From NCBI RefSeq assembly GCF_000003605.2, contig NW_003107100.1, forward strand, positions 82,919 through 146,918: 64,000 bases of DNA, given 5' to 3'. This stretch comes from Saccoglossus kowalevskii. Its lineage: Eukaryota; Hemichordata; Enteropneusta; Harrimaniidae. Position 1 is the stretch's first letter, and every line of letters begins with the position of its first letter. Made by a program: the position numbers and the translations under genes. Below, piece after piece: positions 27,401 to 42,400 of this stretch. The notes below the pieces were generated by a model that saw only the letters and a program-made list of their open reading frames with translations, did not search any database and had not been told where the DNA came from.

Positions 27401-30400
27401 GTATAAATATAGCATACATTTTTCTAATAATAATTACAATGTTCACATAACAGTAAAAACGTCACAGACACGACATATAGAACATTATAAAAACATTTAG
27501 TACAGGAGATAATCATTCCAACAACGGTGCCAACGCACCCCATTTTAAAACATACTTTGTTTCGTTCAAGAATTTTTTTTCAATAGATTTCTCTTTGTAC
27601 ATTGTTGGCTGCAATTGCTTAATGCACGTTTGCAGTGTTATCACCATGGAGCGTAATTGTTCCATCAAGTTAGAAATTATGAGACAATTACCCGTACATG
27701 AGGAACATGAGACTGCGACATAAAGTATTTAATTCTTCTTATGGTAGAGGGTGTAGTCAAATTATTTGTGAAACATTTATGAATTGTCAGTTGTATTTTC
27801 TAACATTTTCATGAGACAAATTTGAGTAAAAAACCTGGGACAAAAAATTACACCATAAGGCAAATATTTCATGTCTTGTGTCTGATGAGAACACTGTTTG
27901 AGTTTGAGCTTTGGATCCACTGAACGCAAATTCATCCTTTTTTGTGCAAATGATGACCTATATATATATAATATAATAATTTGAGATGCCAGCATAGAGT
28001 TGCCATTTTAAACCAACCTGTTGTAGCTGCCGGATTTCGTCCTGCTTGGACTGAAGACTATTCCGAGCTTCCTGGTACTCAGCCTCAAGTTGTTTCCGCT
28101 TCTCAGCGGCGTCTTGCATATGCTACAAAGAAAATTCAGTCCAGTAATTTTGATAGAGCCAAGTGAGCAAATGTTTTTGTTTTGTTTTTCATTTATTTTT
28201 AATACCATGACGCCAGAAGTAGTGAAAAGATGATAAAATTGACATGTAAAAAACAGAAAAGCATAATTTTATTAAAAAGTAGAAGATTGCAAAAAGCAGG
28301 AGGGATGTGTAGAGTAGAGAGAGGGTTTAGAATAAAGCAGAGAGAGGGGGGTAGTTAAATTAACCAATTAGAAATGCCAAGCTATAATTATTCATTTATT
28401 CTAAATCACCAAAAGTGACTAGCCAATCAGGAAAGCCCTTCTACATTTCTTGTAACAGCTGATTTAAAAAATGAACAAATTATTCTTCAAAAATTTTGGT
28501 ACACAACTACAAAAAATAGCAGCAGAATTTTATTTTTTGTACCACATGACTACTACAGTACTGATGATAGGTAGCATACCTTGATGGCTGCCTCCAGTTT
28601 GTCGACTGTATCTTTCAGGTTATCGCGGTCGTTAGATAAAGTCTGATTTTTGACTTCAATCTCTATCACTTGTTCTTGTAAACGTCTGCGATCTTCATTT
28701 ATCTGTAAAAAAACAACCCAATTCCCTTGTCAGACATAAATGGTATGTCATAGAGGTACAAAATGGCTGCTATGCTGAAAACTGTTTTAGAGAGACAAGT
28801 AAAGTCATAAGTGGGTGATAAACTCAAAAGCATGTAGTGTTGGAAATGTGTGATATTTGTTCAATTTATCTGAATCGAATCACAAACAATTCTGGCAAGC
28901 AAAACTTAATGATTTATAGTCTGTATTTTCATCACAAGAACAGTTTATTGAAGTAAACACTGCAACCAGGGCAAGAACTGTTCATTGCCGCAAACACCGN
29001 NNNNNNNNNNNNNNNNNNNNNNNNNNNNNNNNNNNNNNNNNNNNNNNNNNNNNNNNNNNNNNNNNNNNNNNNNNNNNNNNNNNNNNNNNNNNNNNNNNNN
29101 NNNNNNNNNNNNNNNNNNNNNNNNNNNNNNNNNNNNNNNNNNNNNNNNNNNNNNNNNNNNNNNNNNNNNNNNNNNNNNNNNNNNNNNNNNNNNNNNNNNN
29201 NNNNNNNNNNNNNNNNNNNNNNNNNNNNNNNNNNNNNNNNNNNNNNNNNNNNNNNNNNNNNNNNNNNNNNNNNNNNNNNNNNNNNNNNNNNNNNNNNNNN
29301 NNNNNNNNNNNNNNNNNNNNNNNNNNNNNNNNNNNNNNNNNNNNNNNNNNNNNNNNNNNNNNNNNNNNNNNNNNNNNNNNNNNNNNNNNNNNNNNNNNNN
29401 NNNNNNNNNNNNNNNNNNNNNNNNNNNNNNNNNNNNNNNNNNNNNNNNNNNNNNNNNNNNNNNNNNNNNNNNNNNNNNNNNNNNNNNNNNNNNNNNNNNN
29501 NNNNNNNNNNNNNNNNNNNNNNNNNNNNNNNNNNNNNNNNNNNNACAACCAGGGTGAGAACTGTTCATTGATGCAAACACCTCAACCAGGGCAAGAACTG
29601 TTCATTTATGCAAACACCGCAACCAGAGTGAGAACTGTTCATTGATGCAAACACCACAACCAGGGCGAGAACTGTTCATTGATGCAAAACACTGCAACCA
29701 GGGTGAGAACTGTTCGTTGTTGCAAACACCGCAACCAAGGCGAGAACTGTTCATTGATGCAAACACTGCAACCAGGGCAAGAACTGTTCATTGATACAAA
29801 CACCACAACCAGGGTGAGAACTGTTCATTGATGCAAACACCACAACCAGGGCAAGAACTGTTCATTGATGCAAACACCGCAGCCAGGTGAGAACTGTTCA
29901 TTGATACAAACACCGCAATCAGGGTGAGAACTGTTCATTGATGCAAACGCCGCAACCAGGGCAAGAACTGTTCATTGATGCAAACACCTCAACCAGGGTG
30001 AGAACTGTTCATTGATGCAAACACCACAACCAGTGCAAGAACTGTTCATTGATGCAAACACCGCAACCAGAGTGAGAACTGTTCATTGATGCAAACACCG
30101 CAATCAGGGTGAGAACTGTTCATTGATGCAAACGCCGCAACCAGGGCAAGAACTGTTCATTGTCGCAAACACCGCAACCAGGGTGAGAACTGTTCATTGA
30201 TGCAAACACCACAACCAGGGCAAGAACTGTTCATTGTCGCAAACACCGCAACCAGGGTGAGAACTGTTCATTGATGCAAACACCACAACCAGGGCAAGAA
30301 CTGTTCATTGATGCAAACACTGCAACCAGGGTGAGAACTGTTCATTGATGCAAACACCCTAACCAGGGCAAGAACTGTTCATTGGTGCAAACACCGCAAC

Positions 30401-33400
30401 CAGAGTGAGAACTGTTCATTGATGCAAACACCCCAATCAGGGTGAGAACTGTTCATTGATGCAAACACCACAAGCAGGGCAAGAACTGTTCATTGATGCA
30501 AACACCGCAACCAGGGTGAGAACTGTTCATTGATGCAAACACCACAACCAGGGCAAAAACTGTTCATTGATACAAACACCGCAACCAGGGTGAGAACTGT
30601 TCATTGATGCAAACACCACAACCAGGGCAAGAACTGTTCATCTGTTAGACTTCCTCAAAATAAAAAAAAAACATATCACTCTCTAAAAATTCATAAGAAG
30701 ACAAATACTTTTATTTCAAAGAATCCCCATCAATAAGTTTTCTGACAGCTAAGTTTAAACAACCAGCAGAAGGTTATTGATCTTTCTATCTGCCTCACTC
30801 TTCAAACAGTAAGTTGAACCCTGACCTTAGCCGATACCAGTAGTGGAAATAATTCTGTCTTGATACTTGTATAATGTACACCGTGGGGAAAACAAGATGT
30901 CGTGCATATCAGACACTTGCATAAAAGTACATACTTGATGTTACTAGGATATAAATGTCAGGCACGTACTACATTTATGTTATTTATATTTTATAAAATG
31001 ATTGCAACATGTTTAATTATCGAGAGAAATAACTTTCTGCGAATTTCATCAGGGAAAACAACGAAAAGATTTTTCACAACAGTTCACAAATACCATAAAA
31101 TTTCCATAATGCAAAAAATTAAAAAATTTATAAACTGTTATTAAAGTCTTAACGCTTAATAAATGTTTTCACTTTCATAAACTTGAGAGAGAATACAGTT
31201 TGTGACTAAGTTTATTGCAAAATAAAAAGCCATTGGCCCAAAACGCAAATATTTTTTCATTTTATTAAGTTTATCAAATGGTAATGATGAAATACATTCA
31301 TACTCTGCTTTTGAACTCATTTCTTGAACTAAAACTAAAACTTAAACTAAATTTGTAGGGGTTAGTGCAAAACCACAGAGGCAGAAAATCTGTTCTAATG
31401 CATACAGTGATAGAGAGGGCAAATAGCCAGAAAAATATATTCGTCTTCAATATCAAATTGATTGGGTTCAACACAGTATTCGCAAAATCTATTATCAAGA
31501 AGGTCATCCCTTTTCAATTCAGAATTGTGAGAACATCATAACCTCAATAACGCAGTAGTAAATTTTAAGACAAATATTTTTCTTGATAAAACGATGACTT
31601 AAAATTGTGATAGGAACTGAGGGAAGTGTCGTCGTCGTCGTGCCAGTCTTGTTGAGCACAATTTTTAATTCTGTGTGAACTTCAAAAAAAAAAAACTTTT
31701 TGACCGCACACCGTCAAAAATTAGGCTTTATGCCGAAGAGATCATCTAGGGTCATGTGCTTCTACATGTAAATAGAACAAATCCAGACATCACAAATGCA
31801 TTTCCTGCAAAGCAATGATTTTCTTTTTTAAGGATCACCTTTAACCTTTAAACTTTACCCTGTATGACAAACTATCGTACATGCCGGATAATTTGATTAC
31901 AAACTTAAACGAGATGATGTAGTGGCGCATAGCGATGAATGTATCAAATAAACATTAATCTTGATATTCCAGGAAATGAAGGAGGAAACATCATATATTG
32001 CCATAGCAACATGAGTAATGTCATTCAGAAAAATTGAAAACAAGAACTCTGTGAAACAAAACTGTATACTGCACAGGTAATTGAATGCTTTAAATATAAC
32101 TGACATGAAGAAGATGATAAGTTATAGTAAAGAAATAATAGTAATCTAATAGTAAATTTTATTTTATCCACTGCCTTATTTGTATACTTGTTTGAATAAT
32201 GTTTTTGTTGATGATTAAAAAAAATCAAAATGTTACCCCATTCTCCCATTATTTTATAACAAAAATCTAAAGTATTAAGTACGAAAAACATCAACATGAT
32301 CATTTTGAATAAAAGGGTTTGATCCAACAAAAAAATGTTCATAATGTCAGTATAATGTAATAGCAACATTCATCGAGGTACATGTATGACACATGATACT
32401 TCATATTCATACATATGTTCGTCAAATTTCTGTGTAATTTCTCTTAACACACTTGAAACAGAATGCAGATTATTTGCTTTAATATTATTCAAAAACATGT
32501 CAGCTATTTTGAAATAAATAAAGAAACAAAAAGCAACTGGTATTTTAGTCCGTTTACACATGTCCAAGAAATAATATCATCCAAATGCACACACAGATGG
32601 ACTCAACATAAATTTTTTCTATTTTCATACAGGGACTAAAAAAACAACTCATCTGGTTCTTATCTGAAAAGTTGAAAATTTAGATAAGAGGAAATGTAAC
32701 TGCCATACTGGAAACACCATAGTCACTTTGCACCTGGGGCCTTAAGTTGAATTCAGGGGAAATCACAAGACATTTACTTTTACCAAACTTAGATATATTT
32801 TTTTCACTTTTCCATCAACCACCATAGCTGCATTGTGAAGTAATGATTGAATAATCAATAAAATCTAATTATAGCAAGAGAGAAAAAAAAACTAAAAAAA
32901 AACTGTATTTTTGCAAAGAAGGCTATTCAAACTTCTGTAGAAAAAGCTGAATTTTCTCTAAAGTGTATACGACAGACGGCCATAGTGTGTTGTTGTTTAC
33001 AAACAAGCATCTACCCATGTGCCTTTGCATTTTCAGTTTGCAGTATTATCGTCGCTTAGGAATCAATTACCGTGTGTGTGCAGAAGACGATTATTTATAC
33101 CGGTAGTTGTTTGAGTATTTTATGATTTAAAATGACCTAAAAAAAGGGCAGCAACCCTGCAACCCCACCCTGATTTAGCAGCTTTCTTGAGATTATGTAT
33201 TGAGACAAATTAGGAATACATATAGCGCTATTGAACTTACAACATTTCCATTAGTAGCATACTTCTGAAAATTTAGCACAAAGTACTCACAAACTACTTT
33301 CTCTTGGGTATTTGTATATCAGAAAACCATGCATTATTTTCATATTATTACACGACTTATATTCAATCCACTTTCCAATCTCACCTGAATTAGCCTTTAA

Positions 33401-36400
33401 CACCACTCTACAATCACTACGTTGATAAGTAAATTGCTTAGCATATTATTTCCAAGCCATACTTTGCATACGTTATCAGATTACGATTCAAATTCGTAGG
33501 CTATTCCGAAAATCAATCTTATTCAAACTCCATATAGCGTGAAAATCGGGATTAATTTTCGCAAGGAACACGTTGTTTTTTTTGGAAATAAAAATATAAA
33601 CAATTGAGGTTAGCGCTTTCATTTAGAATGTTTCTTCTCTGTTTGAAATTATAGCTGCGAAATGCTTAAATGCCTTGTTTTGGCGTGTAGACTTCGAGTA
33701 ATATAAAAATTGTTGTTATCGCCACCCCCACCACATCTTAAATTAATTCTCATACAGTCAATTATAGGCATTTATCATGATATGCTATATAGCTGACGAC
33801 AAACGGTCATATTAAATTTGTTTCGTCACAACAGGAGACCCGTCTTTTCTGAAAATCAGAATACCCTAGTTGTACATATGAATTTTTATTTGCATTTATA
33901 CAAGTTTTTTAATTATCTATCCCAATCTTACATTAAATCAATCACAAACTAAAAGTACTACTGAAGCCAGACAACGATAGATTGAAATCGCACACAGCCA
34001 ATGCTGAACGTCTTTAATTCAAAAAAAATACTTGATCAAGATTATCATTATTTAATCTGATATCCGATTATATCTCCTCATCCCCCAGTTTCAAAATTCC
34101 AAAATATCTGTGATAAAAACTCATCTTCAATTTAATGAATGTTAAATAAATGCTAAACGGTATTAACCAGACAGTTACTGATATTCTGATTCTGAATATA
34201 GCTGATCACAGTGAGCCACTAATAAAGCCAAAAGGAACTGTTTAAGAGTTTTAATTGGGTACCTTTTTAGCAGGTTAACCTTTAGCAATAAGTGTAATAG
34301 TACGGCTGCTTGTAGAGACAGATAGACTGACTCTGACAAGTATGATGGATAGGCCATTATTACCAGTATAGAAAACTATAAAAAAGAATCTTTAACAGCT
34401 TCTCAATTATTAAATAAAAATTTAGGATTTCAAAATTATGATATAATTACATTTTTTCAAGGAATTGTTGTCAAATCTTACTTCTGAGAATATATAGTCG
34501 AAAACCTGTCAAAACCCAAAACAATTTTCCAGCCCTTAACATCAAGTAACTGGTTTGTATGAAAGACCTCTATTAACTGAGTTCTTCGGTTTTGGAAGTT
34601 TCACTGTAAAACCCATCACCTGCGTTAAATCTGTTTTAGAAGTCACATCCCAAATAGAAGTCACACCCATTCTTTTTAAGCAATTGAAAACCAAAAATTC
34701 ACCTGTTTCATTGTATCATTTTAAAGTGGGAGGGTCGTCACCTACGCATATGCAGGAATTGAGTCCCAAGCGACGATAACAACACACTCTAACAAAACAA
34801 AGATTCATGGGTAATGTCATGTGATTCCCTTGCTTTAATAGAAACCGTGGCTTCTAATACAGATTTTACAGCATATAAATCTTAACAACTTCCAAGTTTG
34901 GTGAGCTTAAACAGGTTTACTTCATAAAAGATGTCCATAATATCAAATCCCTCCCAAAATAGATCATTTTTCACAGTTTGGTGTTAACGACACTATCAGA
35001 TGAAGGATTTATTATTTTGTTTACATACATGGATAAATATTTGTTTTCATCACGGAAACTATGGCAACCACTTTTTCACATTTTGATACCATAGACTACA
35101 GAATGTGAGGAGAAATATTTTGTTTTTTAAATGTCATACCATGAAAGAATGCTGACTTTATTCTTGAATAATTAAATGAATAATTATGGAAATACATTTA
35201 CATGGTTTAAATTATGCAAATTAGGTATTTATTATGCAACTATTTTTTTTATTCAATTATTGACTGTAGAATATAATAATTATAATATTTTTCTTTTGCT
35301 AAAACAAAAAATCATAAAATAATTAAGACATAAGGATTTTTGCGACTGACAGATCAATATATTTGCAGATTAATATTTGGCAATTTTTATTTTTTCACCA
35401 GAGTAATTTTGTAAATTCTATACAGAATCAGAAAAAGTTCACCTTTCGCATGACATTCGTACATCATACCTTAATCTCCTGATGGCAAAATCCATTTAAA
35501 AACAAACAAGTAATTATACTTAGTTGAATAAAACACTTGGGGCCATTTGGGAAACCTGTCTTCATGTTATTTTTGCCCTGCGGTGCTCCAACCTTACTAT
35601 ACGCTGAAAGGCAGTCTAATTTATTAAATGAACCACAGTCGCACTCGGAATAATTTGCACGTCAAGTGTGAATGAAGTTAACAAAACGGTGCATGTAAAT
35701 GAGTGACATTTATTATTTCGTTAAACCGAAATGAATCTACCTCACAAATGTGTGTGAATGGAAGCGAAAATTTAATTTAAATAGTGAGCCACATGCACAC
35801 ATTTGGGAAGTTAGAAATCCCGGATCAAGCCGCTATCAAACGCGGGAGTTTAATGACCTGATGATGAAATTACTCAACAAAAAGCGCCAAGATGAAATTT
35901 TCTTTCACAACTATTCCGACCTAAATCAGCATTTTTAATTTTTCTGTTTTTTTAACTATAAAACCAAACAAAAAGAAAATTAAATCCTTTGGGTTTTATG
36001 CTTTTGGATAAAATGTGTCTATTTCAGATACAAGCGAGAAAGGGGTGTGTACAGCTATTTTTCAGATTTCCATTTCTTAAAAGACATCTTTAATTGGAAC
36101 ATAATATATTGATAGCAAACGAAAACCAGTTCTGAAATTTATAGTCCTGTTTTTATGGCTTATAGTGTGTAGGAATGAGAAAATAAATTTGGACTTTTGG
36201 TGAACTCCCCCCTAAGCAAAAATCTTTTTTTTTTTTTTTTTTTTTTTTGCTTTTTTTAATCTCTTGGGGGGTATTAAGATTATTTATTACTATGACAACA
36301 AGATATGGTTCCTTAAATGTTTTCAAATGCACGCAGTAAAGGTTTATTTGGATAAAAAAAAACAATTGTAAAGCAGAGGGCCAAACATTTCCTCATTCTA

Positions 36401-39400
36401 CCATATGTGGTACACTTTTCCGGTCTGCAAAATTGCCCCCCCCCCAAAAAAAATGGGTGAGGCACAGGTTTCAAACTGATGCGCGCAAAGATGAAAAGCA
36501 GCACTCATTTATTTTTGGCCTAATCCTAATCACTATGGCAACATTCTGAATCTTCAACACACAAACTTAAGCCAGCCAAAAAAAAAAAAAGCAAACTTCA
36601 TACTGCCTCATATCACATTATCCCATCTTCCCTACTAAAAACTTGTCTAATTGCACATAGATTTAGATCATAATGGATGAGAAAAATGCAAACAAACTTA
36701 ATGCATATTGTTTCTGCAAAATAAAACTCGACTTCTCACTTCAGAGGCCAGATATTGTAAACCGCTTTCAGTTTTGAAAAACAAATTTTCATGAACTTCA
36801 AAAATAAGAGACAATCTAAAAAGTTTGTATTCTGTATAGTATTGGGATCGTTATGACAGGTACTCAAAATAAAACCATTTCTGATGGCCATTTTCCAAAA
36901 ATCGTTGTAGGCTCACATTATTTTTTATTTTAATTTGTCATAAAAACTGTTCTCTTAATTTTAGTTTATGAAAATTTGATTTTCAAACCCTAAAGCAATA
37001 TCCAGAAACATGAACGTTATTTTTGTTGAACATAAATTGTCTGTACGTGATAGATACAAAAGAGAAAAGCCATACCTACAGAGAATTTATCAATCTCTTC
37101 ATGATGCCGACTAATCCCTCATAGTACCCTGGGCATGAAAATGCATCAAAAGCATGGAGGGAATTCTATGAATAGTGAAATAGTGCTATCGAAAAAAACC
37201 TAAAAAGATTTTTTTTTTTTTTCCCTTCCTATGTGTGCGTAATAAGCTTAGTACCTGGTTCTTCAATGGATGCATTGCTTGGCGTGACACAGATCTGATC
37301 TCGGGATGCGGAACACGTACTAGAAATCACAATCAAGACTGCGCAGAATTAAATCAAAAGATTTTTTAATGTGCTTGTAATGTAGGCATCTAAGCTGCAC
37401 TCACGAAATGTTTGTAAAAATGAGAGAAACATCTTCATAAAGATGAATAAAGCATGACATACCGGGTAATCCGGGACGTCTTAGTGCGTGTATCTGTAAA
37501 CACATTGTAAGATAGCCTGAGATACAACATTCAAAGATGTCTATTCAACTATTCCTTCTCTCTCTTGACACTGCTCACACTCAGTAACCTAGCAACTGGA
37601 GAACTGGAAACTCATCTCCTGATCAAATCATGTCAACTAATTTGGCCAATCCGGATCATCTATCACACATCTAAGTTCATGGTTGTGCGAGAATACTTTT
37701 TTTTTTTCACTCAAAAATAAAAAGTACTGACAGACGGACAACATCAAGAAAAGCAAGCAGACCATCTATTGGTGGTTTGACATTTATTAAAACTGAGCCA
37801 GCTTATGAAGCACACCTCAAACGAAACATCTTTTATCTGAAAAGGTCAATCAGTTGATTTAGTATCGTAGATATCCATTAAACACTACACAATTACCACA
37901 TGTAAACTACAAGTCTCTCGTCCTCTACCAAATATTACATTTGGGAATACATCAAAATACCAGAACCTGGTTGGTTAATCATGTTCATGTTTTAATGATG
38001 AATAGTGTAATTTGATTCAACTTATAGAACTAATATATCACTCCATTAAAATACTACACTTCCGGTGGTTGGTTAATTAAGTTAATGTTTTAAAAATGAA
38101 TATTGTAATTTTATTATTATTACTTAATAATAATATTTATTATCATGAAATAAAATTTTTATTAATACCCCCGGAATACCTTAATAATTGTAAATTATTG
38201 CTTATTTCATAGTAAGCTGGAAAAAAGTAAAGACGTACTGTAAAATTTGTATTTAGAAGACACGACTTCTATTGAAATGGTAAAATGCAACAGAAGGGGT
38301 GCAGCTTCTATTAAAGCATCTACAACACATATGAGAAATGGTAAATTTCGGGGTCTCAATTGTTCAAAAAGAATAGGTGAGACCTCCATTAAGGATGCGG
38401 CTTCTAATACAGATGTTACAGTACAATGTATAAATTACCCGGTAATACATGTATTCGTGATGATTACAAGGATGATTCTGACTTTTTTTTGTGCAAAATT
38501 AAACATTAAAAACATAGCAAAACTATCAATGTCTTGTTTCTCTATTTTTCAGTGCTATTTCACATTTATAACACTTTTTTATTTATATTTTCTTTGATAA
38601 TTTTGAACCAAATGGACATAATTTGCCATTAGGTTTAACATTTCTGACAAAATATGGAAAAAAATTGCATTGGTTTAAAGCTAAGACTCAAAGGTTGAAC
38701 ATTGATTTTAGGGTGAAGATTTGAGAAAGATTATTTTTGGTGACTACAGATACAAATCACCAAGTCAATCACAAAGCCACCCAATACACTTTGGATTTTG
38801 TTCATAAATTATTATTCATAAGTTATTTAAGTTTGTTTTTTGAGTCAAAAAGTGGCATTTTTGGTCAGAAATGGCTGAAAATGTGTGTTGTGTCATAACT
38901 CTGAACACTTTGATTAATTTCACAAAATTTACAACAGAGATATATCACTAAACCGTACAGATGCACCTCAGTTTTTGGATCTGTGCATGTTAAGTGTGCT
39001 AATACACCAGAGAATGCATTTACTGATAATTGGCATGGCAACAACAAAGCGGTAGACACATCCCGCTGGTACATCACAAGAATGTAATTACTTTGACAAT
39101 GTTATTCACTGTTCCGTACAAGCCACTTAAAATTAATAGATATGGACGACTCAGTTGGGATGAGAAATGGGAAGAGAATTGCGACGCCCAATCTGCGATT
39201 CCGTAACAGCGATTCAAATAGCAGCGGGACAAACTACTTGCATTAAGGTTTTACAGAAGATGGAATAGGTCCGTAGAGAAGACTTATTACGTAGTAAGAA
39301 AAAATTCCCAAATGGAATAGTTCGCTGCGAAAGATCACTTATTTAACCCCAAAAACTAAGAATTAAATCAAGCCGAGGGAAAAATAAAATTCCCACAAAT

Positions 39401-42400
39401 GGCTTGCAGGTACGTCAAAGTGTTTTACATATGGTTAAGCGACCTCGTAATTTGGATAGAGAACGACACACATTGGCAAGCTGCTGATTCGCTCTAAGAT
39501 AGATCTGAAGGAAATAATAACCAAATTTAAGCAGGAAAACACTACCAGGTAATAAAGAACGATCATATTAACATTGTACACAATTTAGTTGATGCATGTA
39601 GAACTTAACAAATGACTTTAAAATAAAAATCAGTAATACAAATGGCTTGTACTCACATCAATTAAATAACTTAATTAACAATTTAAAATCAAGAGATTTA
39701 TGAAATCCATTCTCTTACAAAAATATGCGAGTATCATGATAAATGACGACATATTCACGTAGTCGGGTAATTTGTAACAGGCATCTATCACCAATTTCAT
39801 CGTTAAGTAAAGGAGTTTCGCTTTTAAAAAGTAGACACTTATAAAATATAGAGGAGGTACGCTACTCCAAATTACAAATAATGCCCTTTTTTACGAGAGA
39901 GTAATCCATGCTACTTGAATACGGATAGTGAAACGAAAATACAGTCACTGTGTTGTTATGTATAATACTGAGTATTAAAATGGGATTTACAAGAATTTGA
40001 AAAAAAAAATCAAATATTGTCAGTATGATTACTTTTTGGGGTGTATATATGTAGAAAAATTCTGTCTAAACTGAACCCTACATAATAAAACAGGAAATAT
40101 TGATAATGTTTAAACAAGAAAACCTACCAAAACTGAACACTGTGTAAACTAGAAACCTACCAAAACTGAACACTGTGTAAACTAGAAACCTACCAAAACT
40201 GAACACTGTGTAAACTAGAAACCTACCAAAACTGAATACTGTGTAAAATAGAAACCTACCAAAACTGAACACTATGTAAACTAGAAACCTACCAACACTA
40301 TGCAAACTGAAAACCTACCAAAACTGAACACTGTGTAAACTAGAAACCTACCAACACTATGCAAACTGAAAACCTACCAAAACTGAACACTGTGTAAACT
40401 AGAAACCTACCAACACTATGCAAACTGAAAACCTGTCTAAACTGAACACTGTGTAAACTAGAAACCAACCAACACTATGCAAACTGAAAACCTACCAAAA
40501 CTGAACACAATTGCCAAGCACCTTCAACACTAATTGCCTGTCTGAAAAAAACCTAAAAAAAAACTCTTCAGTTCATTTTGCTCTCCATTATTAGGTTATT
40601 CTTTGCATGAGGTAAAATAATCTTATTAAAAAGGATATCCGTTGCAGACGTTTACAGTAACAAAAACTGACAACTACTGACAAACTGACTCATTTTTAAT
40701 GAGTTTTTAATGATAAAATGTTATATGATGGAAAACTGTCACTCAATTTGTCAAATATACTTCTCAGTGTGTTTTTTTCCTGGAGAAGCAAAATAACAGC
40801 AAGTCCTGCAACATTGCAATGATGTTATATCAAGATTGAAAAGATGATTGGTGGGAAAATTAAGTATCGCATGTTATCACAGTGGTAGTTTAACAACCTG
40901 GAGATATACAAGCTGCGGTACTCCCATGATGCAATTCACTCAGTTGTGCAACAAATTTAATGTTGACGTCACTTATACTGCCATGTGACCAAATTGTTCA
41001 CACATAAAGTAAAATGCACCATGGGAGTACCACAATGCATCATGGGAGCACTATAATTCACACAGGGCCTCATTAATAAAGTATCTTCACGATAGCAGGT
41101 GATATAAATAAATTTCCCATCAATTACATTATCAACTGCAACACATGTGAGCTATTACATCATTAAAGTGTTGCGCAACCTCTCCTTTTTCAAAAAAAAA
41201 TTCTCACAATCAAATAAGACTCAGAAATGATAAAACTGAATGTCTGTGTATCCTTGTGGGCTGATTATTAAACTCAACAAGTTTTGATTTTGTTGTTTTT
41301 GTGTTTCCAAGCTTGGGCATAAATATTCATATGTATAAAATAGCCTTAATTTTGTATATATATCCACTGAAAGAAATTAAAGCAAATATAAGTTCATGTT
41401 TTCCTGTCCTGTTGTGTGTTAACATCAATGAAAATAGTTAGAAATCTAATCAACACTAAACAAGCCGAATGTCACAATAAACAAACCTATGATAACCTAA
41501 TAAATAGTGATAGAGTATAGTTTTCAAAAAAAGCTAACAAGCCATGTACCTTTATCCAAATTCTGTTAGACAGCCCTAACAGGCATCCATGTGTAGCATA
41601 AATTATTGCAGCACTAACACTGATAGTATTATCTAACATCAACATCCTACCAAATGAAATGCTTCAATTGCTTAAAAATACAGAAATATTTTTTCGAGGT
41701 GGAAGAAGTGGTTGCGAAACATTAGCTTGCTGAACATAAATTTACCAAACTAAATTTCATGGAGGTTCACCAATTGAACATATTTACAAGTAAAAAGGCA
41801 ATAATAGAGTAAAAGGTTTTATGGATAAGTTGACATGGGACGACGACAACAAGGAACAATCACTAATCAACTAAAAAAATCATATTTTTGTTTGCTGTTC
41901 GTGCTGAAGTATAAATTATGAAACAAACAAGACACAATATTAGGAGAACTTTTAACCTTTTCACCACCAGACTTTCTCCGCCCAAATTTTGCACTTTTTC
42001 TCATATTCTTCAATATTTCTGGAAATGAGTCCTAATTTTGGAGCCAACAGACAAAATCTCAGTCAATTTTCAGTTTTTACCCAAAAAATGTTTTTGCCTC
42101 AATCTTCTGGAGGAAAACGCATACCGGTACTATTAAAGGGACTATTTTGTGATGTAAAAAGGGAACTGAGGGGGGGGGGGGACTAGACTAACTATTGTTA
42201 TAGTTCACCAGAAAGTAGAAATTAATCTCGCTATTAAAGAAAATACTTACTTTATCTAAATGCGAAATTTCTTGCTGTAGTTCAGTGTTTTTTCGAGTTA
42301 GAACAGTGTTCTGTTGTATAGCATTCTGTAACTCGGTAGCCTGCAACAAAACAAAGAAACACAGACATCAGACGTTACTGCTTCAAGCAAATCAGCAAAA

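Larger units (their letters stand above)
23272..28017 (-). other. RIMBP intron between exons 5 and 6
   Basis: 4.7 kb. It has a cluster of three element fragments (23300-24045), then a 68-bp repeat, a 31-bp repeat and a roughly 26-bp repeat. About 26400-28000 has no recognised feature. Confidence 0.7.
28703..42250 (-). other. RIMBP intron between exons 3 and 4
   Basis: 13.5 kb, the largest closed intron. Besides the 37-bp satellite and gap, the elements at 32965, 34602, 38235 and 41952, and the 33-bp minisatellite, about 30660-32950 and 34880-38200 hold only AT-rich sequence with homopolymer runs (for example the T-run at 36224-36248). A candidate 33-nt exon is noted at 39472-39504. Confidence 0.65.

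Noticed and set aside
28945-29580. Frames running through the N gap
   Set aside because: The sequence is unknown there, so the frames are artefacts.
28956-30645. CRISPR-like regular repeats
   Set aside because: Units are head-to-tail with no unique spacers, in an animal intron; this is a satellite.
34555-34779. Frame sharing peptide ([10 protein letters not shown]) with the frame at 38207-38389 ([10 protein letters not shown])
   Set aside because: The similarity comes from two copies of the type E element in opposite orientation, not from related proteins.
40078-40305. Minus-strand frame with [11 protein letters not shown] repeats
   Set aside because: Produced by the 33-bp minisatellite; no signal peptide or splice context to support a repeat protein.
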